Shown here: one piece after another, positions 27,453 through 36,575 of the stretch
Layout: each line of letters begins with the position of its first letter
Position numbering within the stretch: position 1 is the first letter of the stretch
Source: Maribellus sp. CM-23
GTDB taxonomy: Bacteria; Bacteroidota; Bacteroidia; Bacteroidales; Prolixibacteraceae
Assembly (NCBI RefSeq): GCF_021354595.1
Contig: NZ_JADWYJ010000006.1
Span: 1-64,000 of the forward strand
Length of the DNA stretch: 64,000 bases
Direction of reading: 5' to 3'
Program-made: the position numbers and the translations under genes
Notes under the pieces: model-generated
What the model was told of the DNA's origin: nothing
The model's input: only the letters and a program-made list of their open reading frames with translations
Database searches by the model: none

Positions 27453-30002
27453 ATGCCTGTGAAAAGACTATTTCATATTGCGTGGGTACTATTGCTGTTA
27501 GCCATAAATGTGTGTGCAAACGAGCGCCGCGGAGTTTTCTTTCAATCCAAAGAAGTGGGCGTGGAAGAAAGAACGGGAATCGATTTAACAAAGAACGGTG
27601 CCATAAAATACAAAGGGAAGTTTTCGATTGAATTTGAAATCTCTTTTCGAGATTATGCCGAACGTTACGGCTACGTTTTCAGGCTAATGGATAAAGAGGG
27701 TGAGCATAAAATAGATTTAATATGTAAAATCGATGAGGTCTCACCCGATCTGCTTGTGCTGGTTGACAAGAAAGAGACAAACCTGCAACTTGGCATGACC
27801 ACTGAACAAAAGAAGCTGGTGAATGTGTGGTACAAGATCAGGTTACACATCGATCCTGATTCGAGTGAAATTACGCTTCAATTTGCTGACAAAATCATTA
27901 CAGATCATATTCCGTTTCCTGAAACACTCAAGTTAGAATGGGGGTTTGGTTGTGTGAAGGATTTTGGAAGAGGAATTGGCGAAGTTCCTCCCATCTCTGT
28001 TCGGAACATAAAGTTTTATAATAACGATTGCCTGAGCTATTTCTGGCCATTGTCGTTTACCGATGGTACAACCGTACGGGATTCGGTGCGAGGTAAAGTG
28101 GCAGAAATAATCAACCCTGCCTGGGTGGTTGAGCAGCACCAGGTATGGAAAAAAATCAGGACGCTGGAACTCGATGAATTTCCGCAAATTGTTTACAACG
28201 AAGATAAAGAGGAAATTTATTTTGTTCAACGAACTAAAAAGCTACTGAAATACAGTTTGAATAGTGGAAGCGAAACAGCTTTGCCGTATGCCAGTGGAAA
28301 CCCGTTTTACGAAGAGGGACAGCAAGTGTTCTTCAATAAAAAGGGGGAGCTGGTGACTTATTCTGAATACCGGAAACTTTCTCCAAAATTCGATGAAAAA
28401 ACACTGAGCTGGAATAATGATTTTGATACCATCGCTTATCTTCCCAAGTATTGGCATCATAATCAACTGCTGCATCCCGAAACTGGAAATTATACGGCAG
28501 TTTGCGGCTATGGCTTTTTTACTTTCTTCAATACAATCCGGGTTTTTAATGAAGATTCGTGCAGTTGGTCGGAATTGAAAATGACCGGCGACCGGATAGG
28601 CCCCCGTTACATGGCTTCACTCGGGCAAAGTCAAAAAGACAGTAACATTTATTACCTCTATGGCGGTGTGGGAAACGAAGACGGTAAGCAAATTTTCGGT
28701 AAGAATTTTTACTATGATTTGTTCCGGATAAATTTCAAGACCCATCAAATTCACAAAATGTACGAGCCCCGCTTGGCGCGAAAAACCAATTTTACTCCAA
28801 TTAATTCCATGATTGTGGATGATACCAGGAATTGCTTTTACACGCTTTGTTTCTCGCTCAACCATTATGTTAGCGATCTTCAACTTTACCGGGGAAGTAT
28901 GTTAGGCGACCAGGGATTGTTTTTTGGCAGTAAAATTCCTTATACATTTTCCGATATAAGCTCGTATGCAGATCTTTATCAATGGCGTTCGCACAATAAA
29001 CTGGTGGTGCTAACCATGCATAAAAAGGCGGACGGGAAGTTTGAAGTGAATTTGTATTCGATCAATTATCCTCCGTCAGATTTTGTATATGATAAGCCGG
29101 TTCATTTGGATTCGTTTGCTTTTTTTGATTCAATATACCTGATGCTGCTTGCTGTAGTGCTCTTAATCGTTGGAGTATTGGTATTTCTTCTGATCAGAAA
29201 GAACAATTCCTTGCGGAAAAACAGGGGTAGTGAAAGCAGGTTAAGTGAAATCCTGTCAGGCTCGGAGCCGAAAACAAGGCCGGAAGGAAAAGTGCTGTTA
29301 TTTGGTGGCTTTCAGGTGTATGATAAACGAGGGAAAGACATAACTTACCGTTTTAGTCCTACGCTGAGAGAGCTTTTTTTGCTCATTTTGTTGTTTACCA
29401 TGGATGACAACAAGGGAATTTCGTCCGCTACCATCCAGGAGTATTTATGGCCTGGTAAGCCAGAGTCGAAGGCTAAAAACAATCGTGGGGTGAATATAAA
29501 AAAGCTGCGATCGATTTTGGAAGATATTGGGAACATCAGTATTTCATACGACGGAAGCCAGTGGAGAATCAACCACAGCAACGATGTGTTTTGCGATCTG
29601 GAGTACATCCGCTATGTATTTACCTCAAACGATGAACAGTTCTTTGTTCGGGAATTAAAGGAAAGCGTGGCGACATTGAGCAGAGGCCGCTTTTTATTCG
29701 GAATTGAAAATGACTGGCTTGATAAGGAAAAAGACGATATAACTCGTAAAATTGTTGGTAAACTTGAGTATGCATGCCGTATTCTGGATGTAACGGAACA
29801 GGCCAGCCTTATTATTCAGATTGCGGAAGTGATTTTTATGTTTGGCCCGATGAATGAAACAGCCTTAAGGTACAAGTGCAAAATTCTTTATATGCAGGGA
29901 AAACACAGCCTGGCACAGGAAGTATATAACAATTACACCAAACTTTACAACAAGCAATACGACGAAAACTACCAGCTTGCATTTAAAGAATTGGTTAAAT
30001 GA
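27453..30002 (+). CDS. Transmembrane LamG-kelch sensor with cytoplasmic winged-helix/BTAD domain
   Basis: An 849-residue single-protein regulator. Residues 1-22 are a signal peptide. About 25-225 is a LamG/concanavalin-like beta sandwich (FSIEFEISFRDYAERYGYVF, WYKIRLHIDPDSSEITLQFA). About 235-545 is a kelch-like propeller (for example YYLYGGVGNEDGKQIFGKNF near 401). Residues about 560-582 are one membrane helix followed by basic IRKNNSLRKNRG. About 612-707 is an OmpR/SARP-type winged helix (KVLLFGGFQVYDKRGKDITY, then IQEYLWPGKPESKAKNNRGV and INIKKLRSIL-like recognition helix). About 710-849 is a helical BTAD/TPR-like domain. It is encoded divergently from PUL B susC, so it is the likely activator of that locus, sensing a ligand in the periplasm. 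It has no histidine kinase or phospho-acceptor domain and differs from HTCS, SusR and FecR systems. The domain calls are by eye. Confidence 0.75.
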   Translation: MPVKRLFHIAWVLLLLAINVCANERRGVFFQSKEVGVEERTGIDLTKNGAIKYKGKFSIEFEISFRDYAERYGYVFRLMDKEGEHKIDLICKIDEVSPDLLVLVDKKETNLQLGMTTEQKKLVNVWYKIRLHIDPDSSEITLQFADKIITDHIPFPETLKLEWGFGCVKDFGRGIGEVPPISVRNIKFYNNDCLSYFWPLSFTDGTTVRDSVRGKVAEIINPAWVVEQHQVWKKIRTLELDEFPQIVYNEDKEEIYFVQRTKKLLKYSLNSGSETALPYASGNPFYEEGQQVFFNKKGELVTYSEYRKLSPKFDEKTLSWNNDFDTIAYLPKYWHHNQLLHPETGNYTAVCGYGFFTFFNTIRVFNEDSCSWSELKMTGDRIGPRYMASLGQSQKDSNIYYLYGGVGNEDGKQIFGKNFYYDLFRINFKTHQIHKMYEPRLARKTNFTPINSMIVDDTRNCFYTLCFSLNHYVSDLQLYRGSMLGDQGLFFGSKIPYTFSDISSYADLYQWRSHNKLVVLTMHKKADGKFEVNLYSINYPPSDFVYDKPVHLDSFAFFDSIYLMLLAVVLLIVGVLVFLLIRKNNSLRKNRGSESRLSEILSGSEPKTRPEGKVLLFGGFQVYDKRGKDITYRFSPTLRELFLLILLFTMDDNKGISSATIQEYLWPGKPESKAKNNRGVNIKKLRSILEDIGNISISYDGSQWRINHSNDVFCDLEYIRYVFTSNDEQFFVRELKESVATLSRGRFLFGIENDWLDKEKDDITRKIVGKLEYACRILDVTEQASLIIQIAEVIFMFGPMNETALRYKCKILYMQGKHSLAQEVYNNYTKLYNKQYDENYQLAFKELVK

Positions 30003-30003
30003 T

Positions 30004-30033
30004 AAGATCCCGGGAACATCTTTCCCGGATCTT
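30004..30033. terminator. Convergent hairpin after regulator gene
   Basis: Nearly perfect stem with AAGATCC and GGATCTT as outer arms and CGGGA/TCCCG inside (one bulged C), just after the stop of the regulator gene. A second small stem ACCCGG/CCGGGT at 30058-30079 overlaps the stop codon of the convergent E1 gene. Neither has a long U tract, but the position between two convergent genes suggests a shared transcript end. Confidence 0.5.
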
Positions 30034-30065
30034 AGATCATATCAAGAACAATGAAAGCACCCGGA

Positions 30066-32477
30066 TTAAAGCTCCGGGTAGTTCGCAGGCTCCACTTCCC
30101 GCATTATTTCATACGCTGCTCTGAAAAGCCTTTCTACGTTGGGTTTCGAAAAATACTCGCCGTCGATGCCATAAGCCGGACGATGCTCCATTGCCGGTAA
30201 GGTACGCGGTGCGGTATCCAGGTAATCAAAGGCTTTTTGCTCTTCCAGCACCTTTTGCATCATGTAGGCAGTACCTCCTCCGGGAACATCTTCGTCCATA
30301 AAAATCACCTTGTTGGTTTTTTTGATGGACTCAAGGATGCTGTGATTAACATCAAAAGGCATCAACGTTTGCACGTCAATAACTTCGAGAGAAATTCCCT
30401 TGTATTTCTGAATCAAATCGGCCGCTTTAATGGCGTGATGTACATTCCAGGCGTAAGTAACAACGGTTATGTCGCTTCCTTCGCGCATGACTTCCGGAAC
30501 TCCCAGCGGCACTTTGTATTCGCCATGATTGGCAGGCAGTTTTTCTTTTACATTGTATGCTTTTAAAGGCTCAATCACCAGAGCAGGGTCATTTCCTTCG
30601 AGAAGGGTATTGTAAAACCCTGCCGCCTGGGTAAGGTTTCTGGGAACACACAGGTACATACCGCGTAAGGATCCAAGCAGCATTTGCATCGGCGATCCGG
30701 CGTGCCAGATTCCCTGCAGCTGATGTCCGCGTGTGCGAACAATCACCGGGGCAGCCTGTTTTCCCATGGTGCGGTACTGCATGGTTGCCAGGTCGTCGCT
30801 TAGTTGCGATTGTGCGTAGATGAGGTAATCGAGGTACTGAATTTCCGCAATGGGGCGAAAACCACAAAGCGCCAATCCCACACCTTGCCCGATAATGGTG
30901 GCTTCCCTGATTCCCGCATCCGAAACGCGGTGAATGCCGTATTTTTCCTGCATACCTTTCATTCCCTGGTTTACATCGCCCAGTTTTCCGGTGTCTTCAC
31001 CAAAAGTTACCAGGTTGGGGTACTTTGCAAAGAGTGCATCAAAATTTTTATTGATCACCACTGACCCGTTTACTTCTTCCGAATTCTCATCGTATTTTAC
31101 GGGCGCAGGTGAAACGTTATGAATGGAATCGGCGCCGGTCCGGTATAAATTACTGCTGTAAAATTCGCGGGAGCGTTCTTCAAACTTTCGGATCCAGTTT
31201 TTTAGTTCACTTCGTTCGGTTTGCAAATCAGCTACTAAATGCATTTCCAGGTTTAAGCGTTTGGCAAAGCTCAAATGCGAACGACGCGTAGGGAAAATCT
31301 TTTCGGTTACTTTTTCAAAACGGCGCAAACTCTGAAGGTCGCTTTTTCCGTCTATCTTTTTTAACAGGCTTACAATCGATTCGCGTTCTTTCTGAAAACC
31401 GTTAACATAGTTGTTCCAGGCATTTTTACGGGCTTCTTTCACCCTTTTTTGTGCCGATTTTTCAATCTCCTCAATCATCTCCAGGTCGGCGATACCGGTT
31501 TCCAACATCCACTTGCGCATCTGGTTTACGGCATCAAACTCGTTTTCCCAGGCAAGCCGTTCTTTCGATTTGTAACGCTCGTGCGAGCCTGATGTTGAAT
31601 GCCCCAGCGGCTGGGTTAATTCGTAGATATGAAATACCACCGGAGTTTGGTTTTTCCGGCAAAAGTTAATGCCTTCTTCAAATGTTTTAACGAGCTGCGG
31701 ATAGTCCCAGCCAATGCATTTGTATATTTTAATACCGTTGGTGTCTTTTTCTTTTTCAAAGCCTTTCAGTGCCTCCGAAATGCTCGATTTTGTGGTTTGC
31801 AGCTCAATGGGCACACTAATTCCGAAACCATCGTCGTAAACAGCTACAGCCATTGGAACCTGCATAACGCCTGCCGCATTAATGGTTTCAAAAAAGATAC
31901 CTTCCGAAGTGCTCGCATCGCCGATGCTGCCAAAAGCCACTTCGTTACCTTTCAGGTTGTTTTTAAGTTGACTAACTAAGTCCGGGTTTTCGCGAACGAT
32001 TTTCGAACCCTGCGCCAGTCCCAATAAGCGTGGCATTTGTCCGGCGGTTGAAGAAATATCGGAAGCCGAGTTGTATTGATCGGCCAGGTTTTTAATTTCA
32101 CCTTCAGGCGTAATGTTTCGGGTCGAAAAGTGGTTGTTAAAGTTACGCCCGCCGGTTGACGGGTTGATTTCGATGTCGGTATCGCCGTATATCATCGAAA
32201 AAAATTCTTCGGGTTGCAGCAAACCCAGCGCCATCATAAAAGTCTGGTCGCGGTAATAACCCGAGCGCCAGTCTCCTTTTTGAAAATTTTTAGCATAGGC
32301 AATTTGTGCCACTTCTTTTCCATCGCCGAAAATTCCGAAATGAGCACGTCCGTTGTGTACTTCTCTTCGTCCGGTGATGCTTAGCTGTCTGCTCAGGAAA
32401 GCGGTGTAATAATCCTTAAGTGCTTCCTGGGTTGTTATTTGTTGGTTGGTTTTCAATGCAGTTTTTTCTGTAATCAT
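30066..32477 (-). CDS. Fused 2-oxoacid dehydrogenase E1 alpha-beta subunit
   Basis: An 803-residue thiamine-diphosphate enzyme joining E1 alpha (about 20-340) and E1 beta (about 465-800) in one chain, as in many Bacteroidota. The alpha part holds HFSTRNITPEGEIKNLADQY, STAGQMPRLLGLAQG and the cofactor motif GDASTSEGIFFETINAAGVM with YDDGFGISVP. The beta part starts VVINKNFDALFAKYPNLVTF and contains FGEDTGKLGDVNQGMKGMQ, PIAEIQYLDYLIYAQSQL and VIFMDEDVPGGGTAYMMQKV. It catalyses oxidative decarboxylation of a 2-oxoacid, most likely the branched-chain 2-oxoacids, passing the acyl group to an E2 lipoyl protein; pyruvate is the alternative substrate. The E2 and E3 genes are not adjacent. Its closeness to the leucine operon may be coincidental. 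Convergent with the regulator gene. Confidence 0.9.
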   Translation of the reverse strand: MITEKTALKTNQQITTQEALKDYYTAFLSRQLSITGRREVHNGRAHFGIFGDGKEVAQIAYAKNFQKGDWRSGYYRDQTFMMALGLLQPEEFFSMIYGDTDIEINPSTGGRNFNNHFSTRNITPEGEIKNLADQYNSASDISSTAGQMPRLLGLAQGSKIVRENPDLVSQLKNNLKGNEVAFGSIGDASTSEGIFFETINAAGVMQVPMAVAVYDDGFGISVPIELQTTKSSISEALKGFEKEKDTNGIKIYKCIGWDYPQLVKTFEEGINFCRKNQTPVVFHIYELTQPLGHSTSGSHERYKSKERLAWENEFDAVNQMRKWMLETGIADLEMIEEIEKSAQKRVKEARKNAWNNYVNGFQKERESIVSLLKKIDGKSDLQSLRRFEKVTEKIFPTRRSHLSFAKRLNLEMHLVADLQTERSELKNWIRKFEERSREFYSSNLYRTGADSIHNVSPAPVKYDENSEEVNGSVVINKNFDALFAKYPNLVTFGEDTGKLGDVNQGMKGMQEKYGIHRVSDAGIREATIIGQGVGLALCGFRPIAEIQYLDYLIYAQSQLSDDLATMQYRTMGKQAAPVIVRTRGHQLQGIWHAGSPMQMLLGSLRGMYLCVPRNLTQAAGFYNTLLEGNDPALVIEPLKAYNVKEKLPANHGEYKVPLGVPEVMREGSDITVVTYAWNVHHAIKAADLIQKYKGISLEVIDVQTLMPFDVNHSILESIKKTNKVIFMDEDVPGGGTAYMMQKVLEEQKAFDYLDTAPRTLPAMEHRPAYGIDGEYFSKPNVERLFRAAYEIMREVEPANYPEL

Positions 32478-32616
32478 TTCTTAACTTTTAAACCCATGCG
32501 GTTTTGGGAAAATAACGTTTTAAATGGACAATTGTTCGAGGTTTTATCTGCTGGTGAGAGTTGGTGTTTGTCTTAATTTCGATAATTTTAGAAGCAATAT
32601 TCATAAAAAGTTAGCA

Positions 32617-34437
32617 ATGATTAAGAGTCGTTCAATCCGAAACTGTTTGCTGGTAAGCATTATCCTTATGATAATCTCGTGTAGCAGGACCACCTCCGAA
32701 TTTTATGTTTCTCCAGGTGGAAACGATGCAAATTCAGGAACCGCGAAGGAGCCTTTTAAAACCATTCGGAAAGCGCTGGAAAACCTGCCGCACGATGTTT
32801 CGGGCAGCTTTGTTATTCATCTTACTGAAGGCACCTATTTTCTGGACGAGCCTCTTTTTGTTGAATCGGGAATATTTTCCAACCCGGAAACTCAGCTTTT
32901 GTTGCGGGCCGAAGAAGGGGCCAATCCGGTTATTTCGGGTGGAATCAGGATTCGGGAGTGGCAGCAACTGGACGATGGACTCTGGGAAGCCCTTGTGGAA
33001 CCGGGCAAAATGCCCCGAGAGTTATTTATTGGCGATAAGCGGTGTGTCCGTGCAAGATTTCCGAACGAAGGTTTCTTGAGGGTGAAAAGAGTAGGAGAGG
33101 ATCGCCGTACCAACTTCTTTTTTGAAGCGGATGAGTTCCCGGCACCTCAGAGAGCAGATGATACTGAGCTGGTGTTGTTGCACGATTGGTCAGTTTCCCG
33201 GATCGGACTAAAGGAAATAAATCTTCGGGAAAAACAAATTACTGCGGTTGATTCCATCGGGGCGAAATGCCTGCCGTTCTTTAATCTGGATAACTGGGAG
33301 GAGCATCCCCGGTATTTTCTGGAGAATGACCGAGCCTTTCTTGATGCGGATTTTGAATGGTATTTCGATTCTGAAACCGGTAAGATTTTGTTGAAGTTGC
33401 CGCCTGATCAGCATCCGGAAGAATTGGATGTTGTATTCCCAATTTCAGAAGGCCTTTTATCGTTGACAGGAACAAAAGAGCATCCGGTAAAAAATATTTC
33501 TTTTGAAGGGATTACGTTCCGGCACAGTGCGTGGGGAACACCGACCCGCGGATATTGCGGCATTCAGGCCTGTTTTTACGATCCGCGACCGGCAAGCCAG
33601 CAATGGGATGTGGTTCCGGCTGCAATAAAAGCTGAATGGGCCGAGGACATTACTTTTAATAAGTGCACTTTTCAAAACTTGGGAGGCTCCGGCTTATGGT
33701 TTTCCACAGGCTGTAAAAACTGCCGTGTCAGCAATTCGCAGTTTTCCGATATTTCCGGAAACGGGATTATGATCGGAGAAGGGCAGGACCGTCGGGTAAA
33801 GGGTCAGTCCTGGTGGCAGGAAGCTCCGGAGGAAGTCGCCCTTGCCAATACAATCGAGAACTGTACCGTAACAGAGTGTGGTGTTCGGCTTTATGGTGCA
33901 GTGGGCATTTGGTGCGGTTTAACAGCTGAGGTAAACATCAAAAACAATCATATACATAACCTGCCGTATACCGGAATTTCTGTTGGGTGGATGTGGGGCC
34001 CGGTTGCCACTCCCTGCCGGGAAAATGTGATTGACGGAAACCACATTCACAATATAATGAACGTGCTGAGCGATGGAGGAGGAATTTACATGCTGGGCCT
34101 GCAGCCGGGAAGCCGCCTGGTAAACAATCACATTCACGATGTGCAAATAAATGCGGGAAGGGCCGAAAGCAACGGTATGTTTCTGGATGAAGGTACTACC
34201 GATGTGCTTGTGGCCAATAACCTGATTTACAATATCGCCAAATCACCGTTGCGTTTTCACCGGGCCACTACCAACCTGGTAAAAGAAAATTACCTGTTTT
34301 GTACGCCCGGAAATCCTCCTATTCGTTACAACCGGACCAAAGAGGACGATATTCAAAAACTTGACAATGTGGTGCTGACAGAAGGAGAGGAGGATTATGG
34401 AGTGCGACTGGAGGAAATGATTCGTAAATTTCAATGA
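32617..34437 (+). CDS. Parallel beta-helix lipoprotein, GH141-like
   Basis: A 606-residue protein using the ATG at 32617, which begins a signal peptide with lipobox IISC (Cys22); the upstream extension of the frame to 32524 looks untranslated. The mature part starts with FYVSPGGNDANSGTAKEPFK, the entry pattern of right-handed beta-helix enzymes of the GH141/pectate-lyase-3 type. Repeated N-rich turns follow (NNHIHNLPYTGISVGW, DGNHIHNIMNVLSDGGGIYM, VNNHIHDVQINAGRAESNGM). GH141 includes alpha-L-fucosidases and xylanases acting on complex plant glycans. The exact activity cannot be read from the sequence. It may serve PUL B, but it is separated by the E1 gene. Sorted to a membrane as a lipoprotein. 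Confidence 0.7.
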   Translation: MIKSRSIRNCLLVSIILMIISCSRTTSEFYVSPGGNDANSGTAKEPFKTIRKALENLPHDVSGSFVIHLTEGTYFLDEPLFVESGIFSNPETQLLLRAEEGANPVISGGIRIREWQQLDDGLWEALVEPGKMPRELFIGDKRCVRARFPNEGFLRVKRVGEDRRTNFFFEADEFPAPQRADDTELVLLHDWSVSRIGLKEINLREKQITAVDSIGAKCLPFFNLDNWEEHPRYFLENDRAFLDADFEWYFDSETGKILLKLPPDQHPEELDVVFPISEGLLSLTGTKEHPVKNISFEGITFRHSAWGTPTRGYCGIQACFYDPRPASQQWDVVPAAIKAEWAEDITFNKCTFQNLGGSGLWFSTGCKNCRVSNSQFSDISGNGIMIGEGQDRRVKGQSWWQEAPEEVALANTIENCTVTECGVRLYGAVGIWCGLTAEVNIKNNHIHNLPYTGISVGWMWGPVATPCRENVIDGNHIHNIMNVLSDGGGIYMLGLQPGSRLVNNHIHDVQINAGRAESNGMFLDEGTTDVLVANNLIYNIAKSPLRFHRATTNLVKENYLFCTPGNPPIRYNRTKEDDIQKLDNVVLTEGEEDYGVRLEEMIRKFQ

Positions 34438-34538
34438 GGAATTCTTCCATATGAAAGAGGGGCATTTCTAATAAATGATTGTATGCAACGCAACCTTCTG
34501 CCGGGTATTTTCATCTAAGTGATTAAAAACCATTATTT

Positions 34539-35345
34539 ATGAAAAAGCTAATCTTGATCGTATTCTCGGGGACTTTGTTTGTGACCTCCTGCAAAAAAGA
34601 TGATTTTACCTACGATTATCCTGATGTGGACAAGCTCCTCATGTCAGTAACCAGAATAGATGGCGATACCGAATACAGTACCAATTTTAAATACGATAAC
34701 CAAAACCGCCTGGTGGAGATACAAACCATTTTCCCGGAAGACCTGGTTTTTACGGATTCATTTTATTACAATGATGAGGGACAGTTGGTTAAAAAGGTAA
34801 GTGGAGATTATGTAACTACTTATTCATATAATTCGTCCGGCTTCTTGACTGAACAGATTGTTCATTATAAATCTCAAGACAGCAACAATGAATGGAATAC
34901 AAAGACGGAATACAGGTACAAGAATGGAAAAATAAGCAAGGGAATTGAATATTCTACGGAAGGAGAGGTGTTGCACTTTATAAGTTATAAATACGACGCA
35001 CGTGGGAATACATTGGAAAAAATAGTACGTCCGGCTGACGGGGCGGATATAAACATGATCGAAATTAAATTCAAATACGATACCAAAAACAACCCCCATG
35101 CTGTTTCCGGTTTAAGCATGTTGAATGGATACAATTTTACCCAGAATGCCGATATTAAACAGGTTAATAATCCGGTTTATTCATCGTATTCCAATATTAT
35201 AATGAGCAGTTTACCGCCCGAGTACAAGATATCGTATGAATACAATGTAGAAGGTTTACCGGTAAAAGCGGTAATGAATAATGTCCGTTTTTCGGGACAG
35301 GGACCGGTTAATGTTGTTTTTGAATACCGGGATATTGAGAAATAG
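34539..35345 (+). CDS. YD-repeat-like lipoprotein of unknown function
   Basis: A 268-residue lipoprotein (lipobox FVTSC, Cys18, then KKDDFTYDYPDVDK). The mature part is built from about six imperfect beta-hairpin repeats of the form YxYDxxGxLxxK (NFKYDNQNRLVEIQ, FYYNDEGQLVKKV, TYSYNSSGFLTEQI, YRYKNGKISKG, YKYDARGNTLEKI, FKYDTKNNPHAV). This is the pattern of YD/RHS repeats and of DUF4595-type Bacteroidota lipoproteins. Function unknown; it lacks the large RHS shell and any toxin tip, so it is not an RHS toxin. It lies 101 bases after the beta-helix gene, in the same direction. Confidence 0.65.
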   Translation: MKKLILIVFSGTLFVTSCKKDDFTYDYPDVDKLLMSVTRIDGDTEYSTNFKYDNQNRLVEIQTIFPEDLVFTDSFYYNDEGQLVKKVSGDYVTTYSYNSSGFLTEQIVHYKSQDSNNEWNTKTEYRYKNGKISKGIEYSTEGEVLHFISYKYDARGNTLEKIVRPADGADINMIEIKFKYDTKNNPHAVSGLSMLNGYNFTQNADIKQVNNPVYSSYSNIIMSSLPPEYKISYEYNVEGLPVKAVMNNVRFSGQGPVNVVFEYRDIEK

Positions 35346-35365
35346 AAGAATGTTGACTGTTAGAT

Positions 35366-35393
35366 AAAAAAACCGCTCTGTTGAAGAACGGTT
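35366..35393 (-). terminator. Rho-independent terminator of the leu operon
   Basis: On the minus strand AACCG, an A/C mismatch, TCT, a loop, AGA and CGGTT form a stem that is followed by a run of seven T (35372 to 35366). It lies 25 bases after the leuB stop. Because the arms are symmetric it may also stop transcripts from the YD-repeat gene on the other strand. Confidence 0.85.
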
Positions 35394-35417
35394 CTCTGTA
35401 TCGGAGATTTAATTTCC

Positions 35418-36482
35418 TTAATTTTTTTCGATCCAGTGTGCAATCCAGTCGCCCACCTGTGAAGTTTTGTAAGCCGGCCCTCCAGCAATGTCTTCGGTAA
35501 CAAAGCCTTCTTTCATTGAAGCAGCCACCGCATCGCGGATCAGTTTTCCTTCTTCTTTCAGGTTGAAAGCATATTCAAACATCATGGCAGCCGAAAGGAT
35601 GGTGGCAATCGGGTTGGCAATGTCTTTCCCTGCAGCCTGCGGATATGAACCGTGAATGGGTTCGAAAACAGAGGTGTGAATACCAACCGATGCAGAAGGC
35701 AACAATCCCAGCGAACCGGTGATCACACTTGCCTCGTCGGTAAGGATATCGCCAAACATGTTCTCAGTTACCATTACATCGAAATTTTTGGGCCACTGAA
35801 TGATCTGCATGGCAGCATTATCCACAAACATGTATTCCGTTTTGATATCAGGATAATTGGGAGCCATTTCCTGGGCAACTTCACGCCACAAACGCGAGCT
35901 TTCCAATACGTTGGCTTTGTCAACAACAGTAAGCTTTTTATTACGTTTAGCAGCAAATTCGTACCCCAGTTTTAAAATACGCTCAACTTCCTCACGCGTA
36001 TAAATACAAGTGTCGAATGCGGTATTTCCATTGTCTTTACGGCCTTTTTCGCCAAAGTACATTCCTCCGGTTAACTCGCGAATACAAACAAAATCAGCTC
36101 CTTCCACCAATTCGCGGCGCAAAGGCGATTTATGCAGTAAGGACTCAAAAGTCTCTACCGGGCGAATGTTGGCGTACAAACCCAGTTTTTTGCGCATGGC
36201 CAGCAAACCTTGTTCCGGGCGCACAGGTGCCTTCGGGTTGTTGTCGAATTTTGGATCGCCAATGGCTCCAAAAAGAACAGCGTCTGATTTCATGCACAAA
36301 TCGTGCGTTTCAGCAGGGTAGGGATCACCCACCTGATCGATGGCAGCGGCACCGGTTAATCCGTATTGGTATTCAAGTTTGTGATTAAATTTCTGCGCAA
36401 TTGCTTTCACCGATTTCATTGCCTGTTCTACTATTTCAGGCCCGATCCCGTCTCCGGGAAGTATTGCAATGTTTAGTTTCAT
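35418..36482 (-). CDS. leuB: 3-isopropylmalate dehydrogenase
   Basis: A 354-residue NAD-dependent decarboxylating dehydrogenase that turns 3-isopropylmalate into 2-oxoisocaproate in leucine synthesis. It can also act on beta-methylmalate in the citramalate route. Family signatures are ILPGDGIGPEIVEQAMK at the N terminus, FGAIGDPKFDNNP, the substrate-binding RxxxxR patch (RPEQGLLAMRKKLGLYANIR), and the metal/cofactor block NMFGDILTDEASVITGSLGL followed by HGSYPQAAGKDIANP. Length is standard (about 350-360). It is the last gene of the leu operon, 93 bases after leuA2, and ends before a clear terminator. The product is cytoplasmic. Confidence 0.97.
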   Translation of the reverse strand: MKLNIAILPGDGIGPEIVEQAMKSVKAIAQKFNHKLEYQYGLTGAAAIDQVGDPYPAETHDLCMKSDAVLFGAIGDPKFDNNPKAPVRPEQGLLAMRKKLGLYANIRPVETFESLLHKSPLRRELVEGADFVCIRELTGGMYFGEKGRKDNGNTAFDTCIYTREEVERILKLGYEFAAKRNKKLTVVDKANVLESSRLWREVAQEMAPNYPDIKTEYMFVDNAAMQIIQWPKNFDVMVTENMFGDILTDEASVITGSLGLLPSASVGIHTSVFEPIHGSYPQAAGKDIANPIATILSAAMMFEYAFNLKEEGKLIRDAVAASMKEGFVTEDIAGGPAYKTSQVGDWIAHWIEKN

Positions 36483-36537
36483 GTGATTAATAATTAACGA
36501 CGATCAGCGATGCTTTTGCAGCAGATCATCGAAGTTC

Positions 36538-36563
36538 CCGAAGTCCCGTTTTTAGGACTCCGG
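36538..36563 (-). other. Intercistronic hairpin leuA2-leuB
   Basis: CCG-A-AGTCC (36538-36546) and GGACT-C-CGG (36555-36563) pair with one internal mismatch around an 8-nt loop. There is no U tract on the sense strand. It lies in the 93-base gap between leuA2 and leuB and is probably an mRNA stabilising or processing structure, if functional. Confidence 0.4.
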
Positions 36564-36575
36564 TTCATCTGGTTT

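Noticed and set aside
27391..27462. 23-codon upstream reading frame overlapping the start of the membrane regulator gene
   Set aside because: It has no special amino-acid composition, no nearby alternative hairpins and no evidence of a ribosome-binding site; a chance frame is more likely.
34539..35345. YD repeats as an RHS-type toxin
   Set aside because: The protein is only 268 residues, has a lipoprotein signal and lacks the RHS core-cleavage motif and any C-terminal toxin domain.
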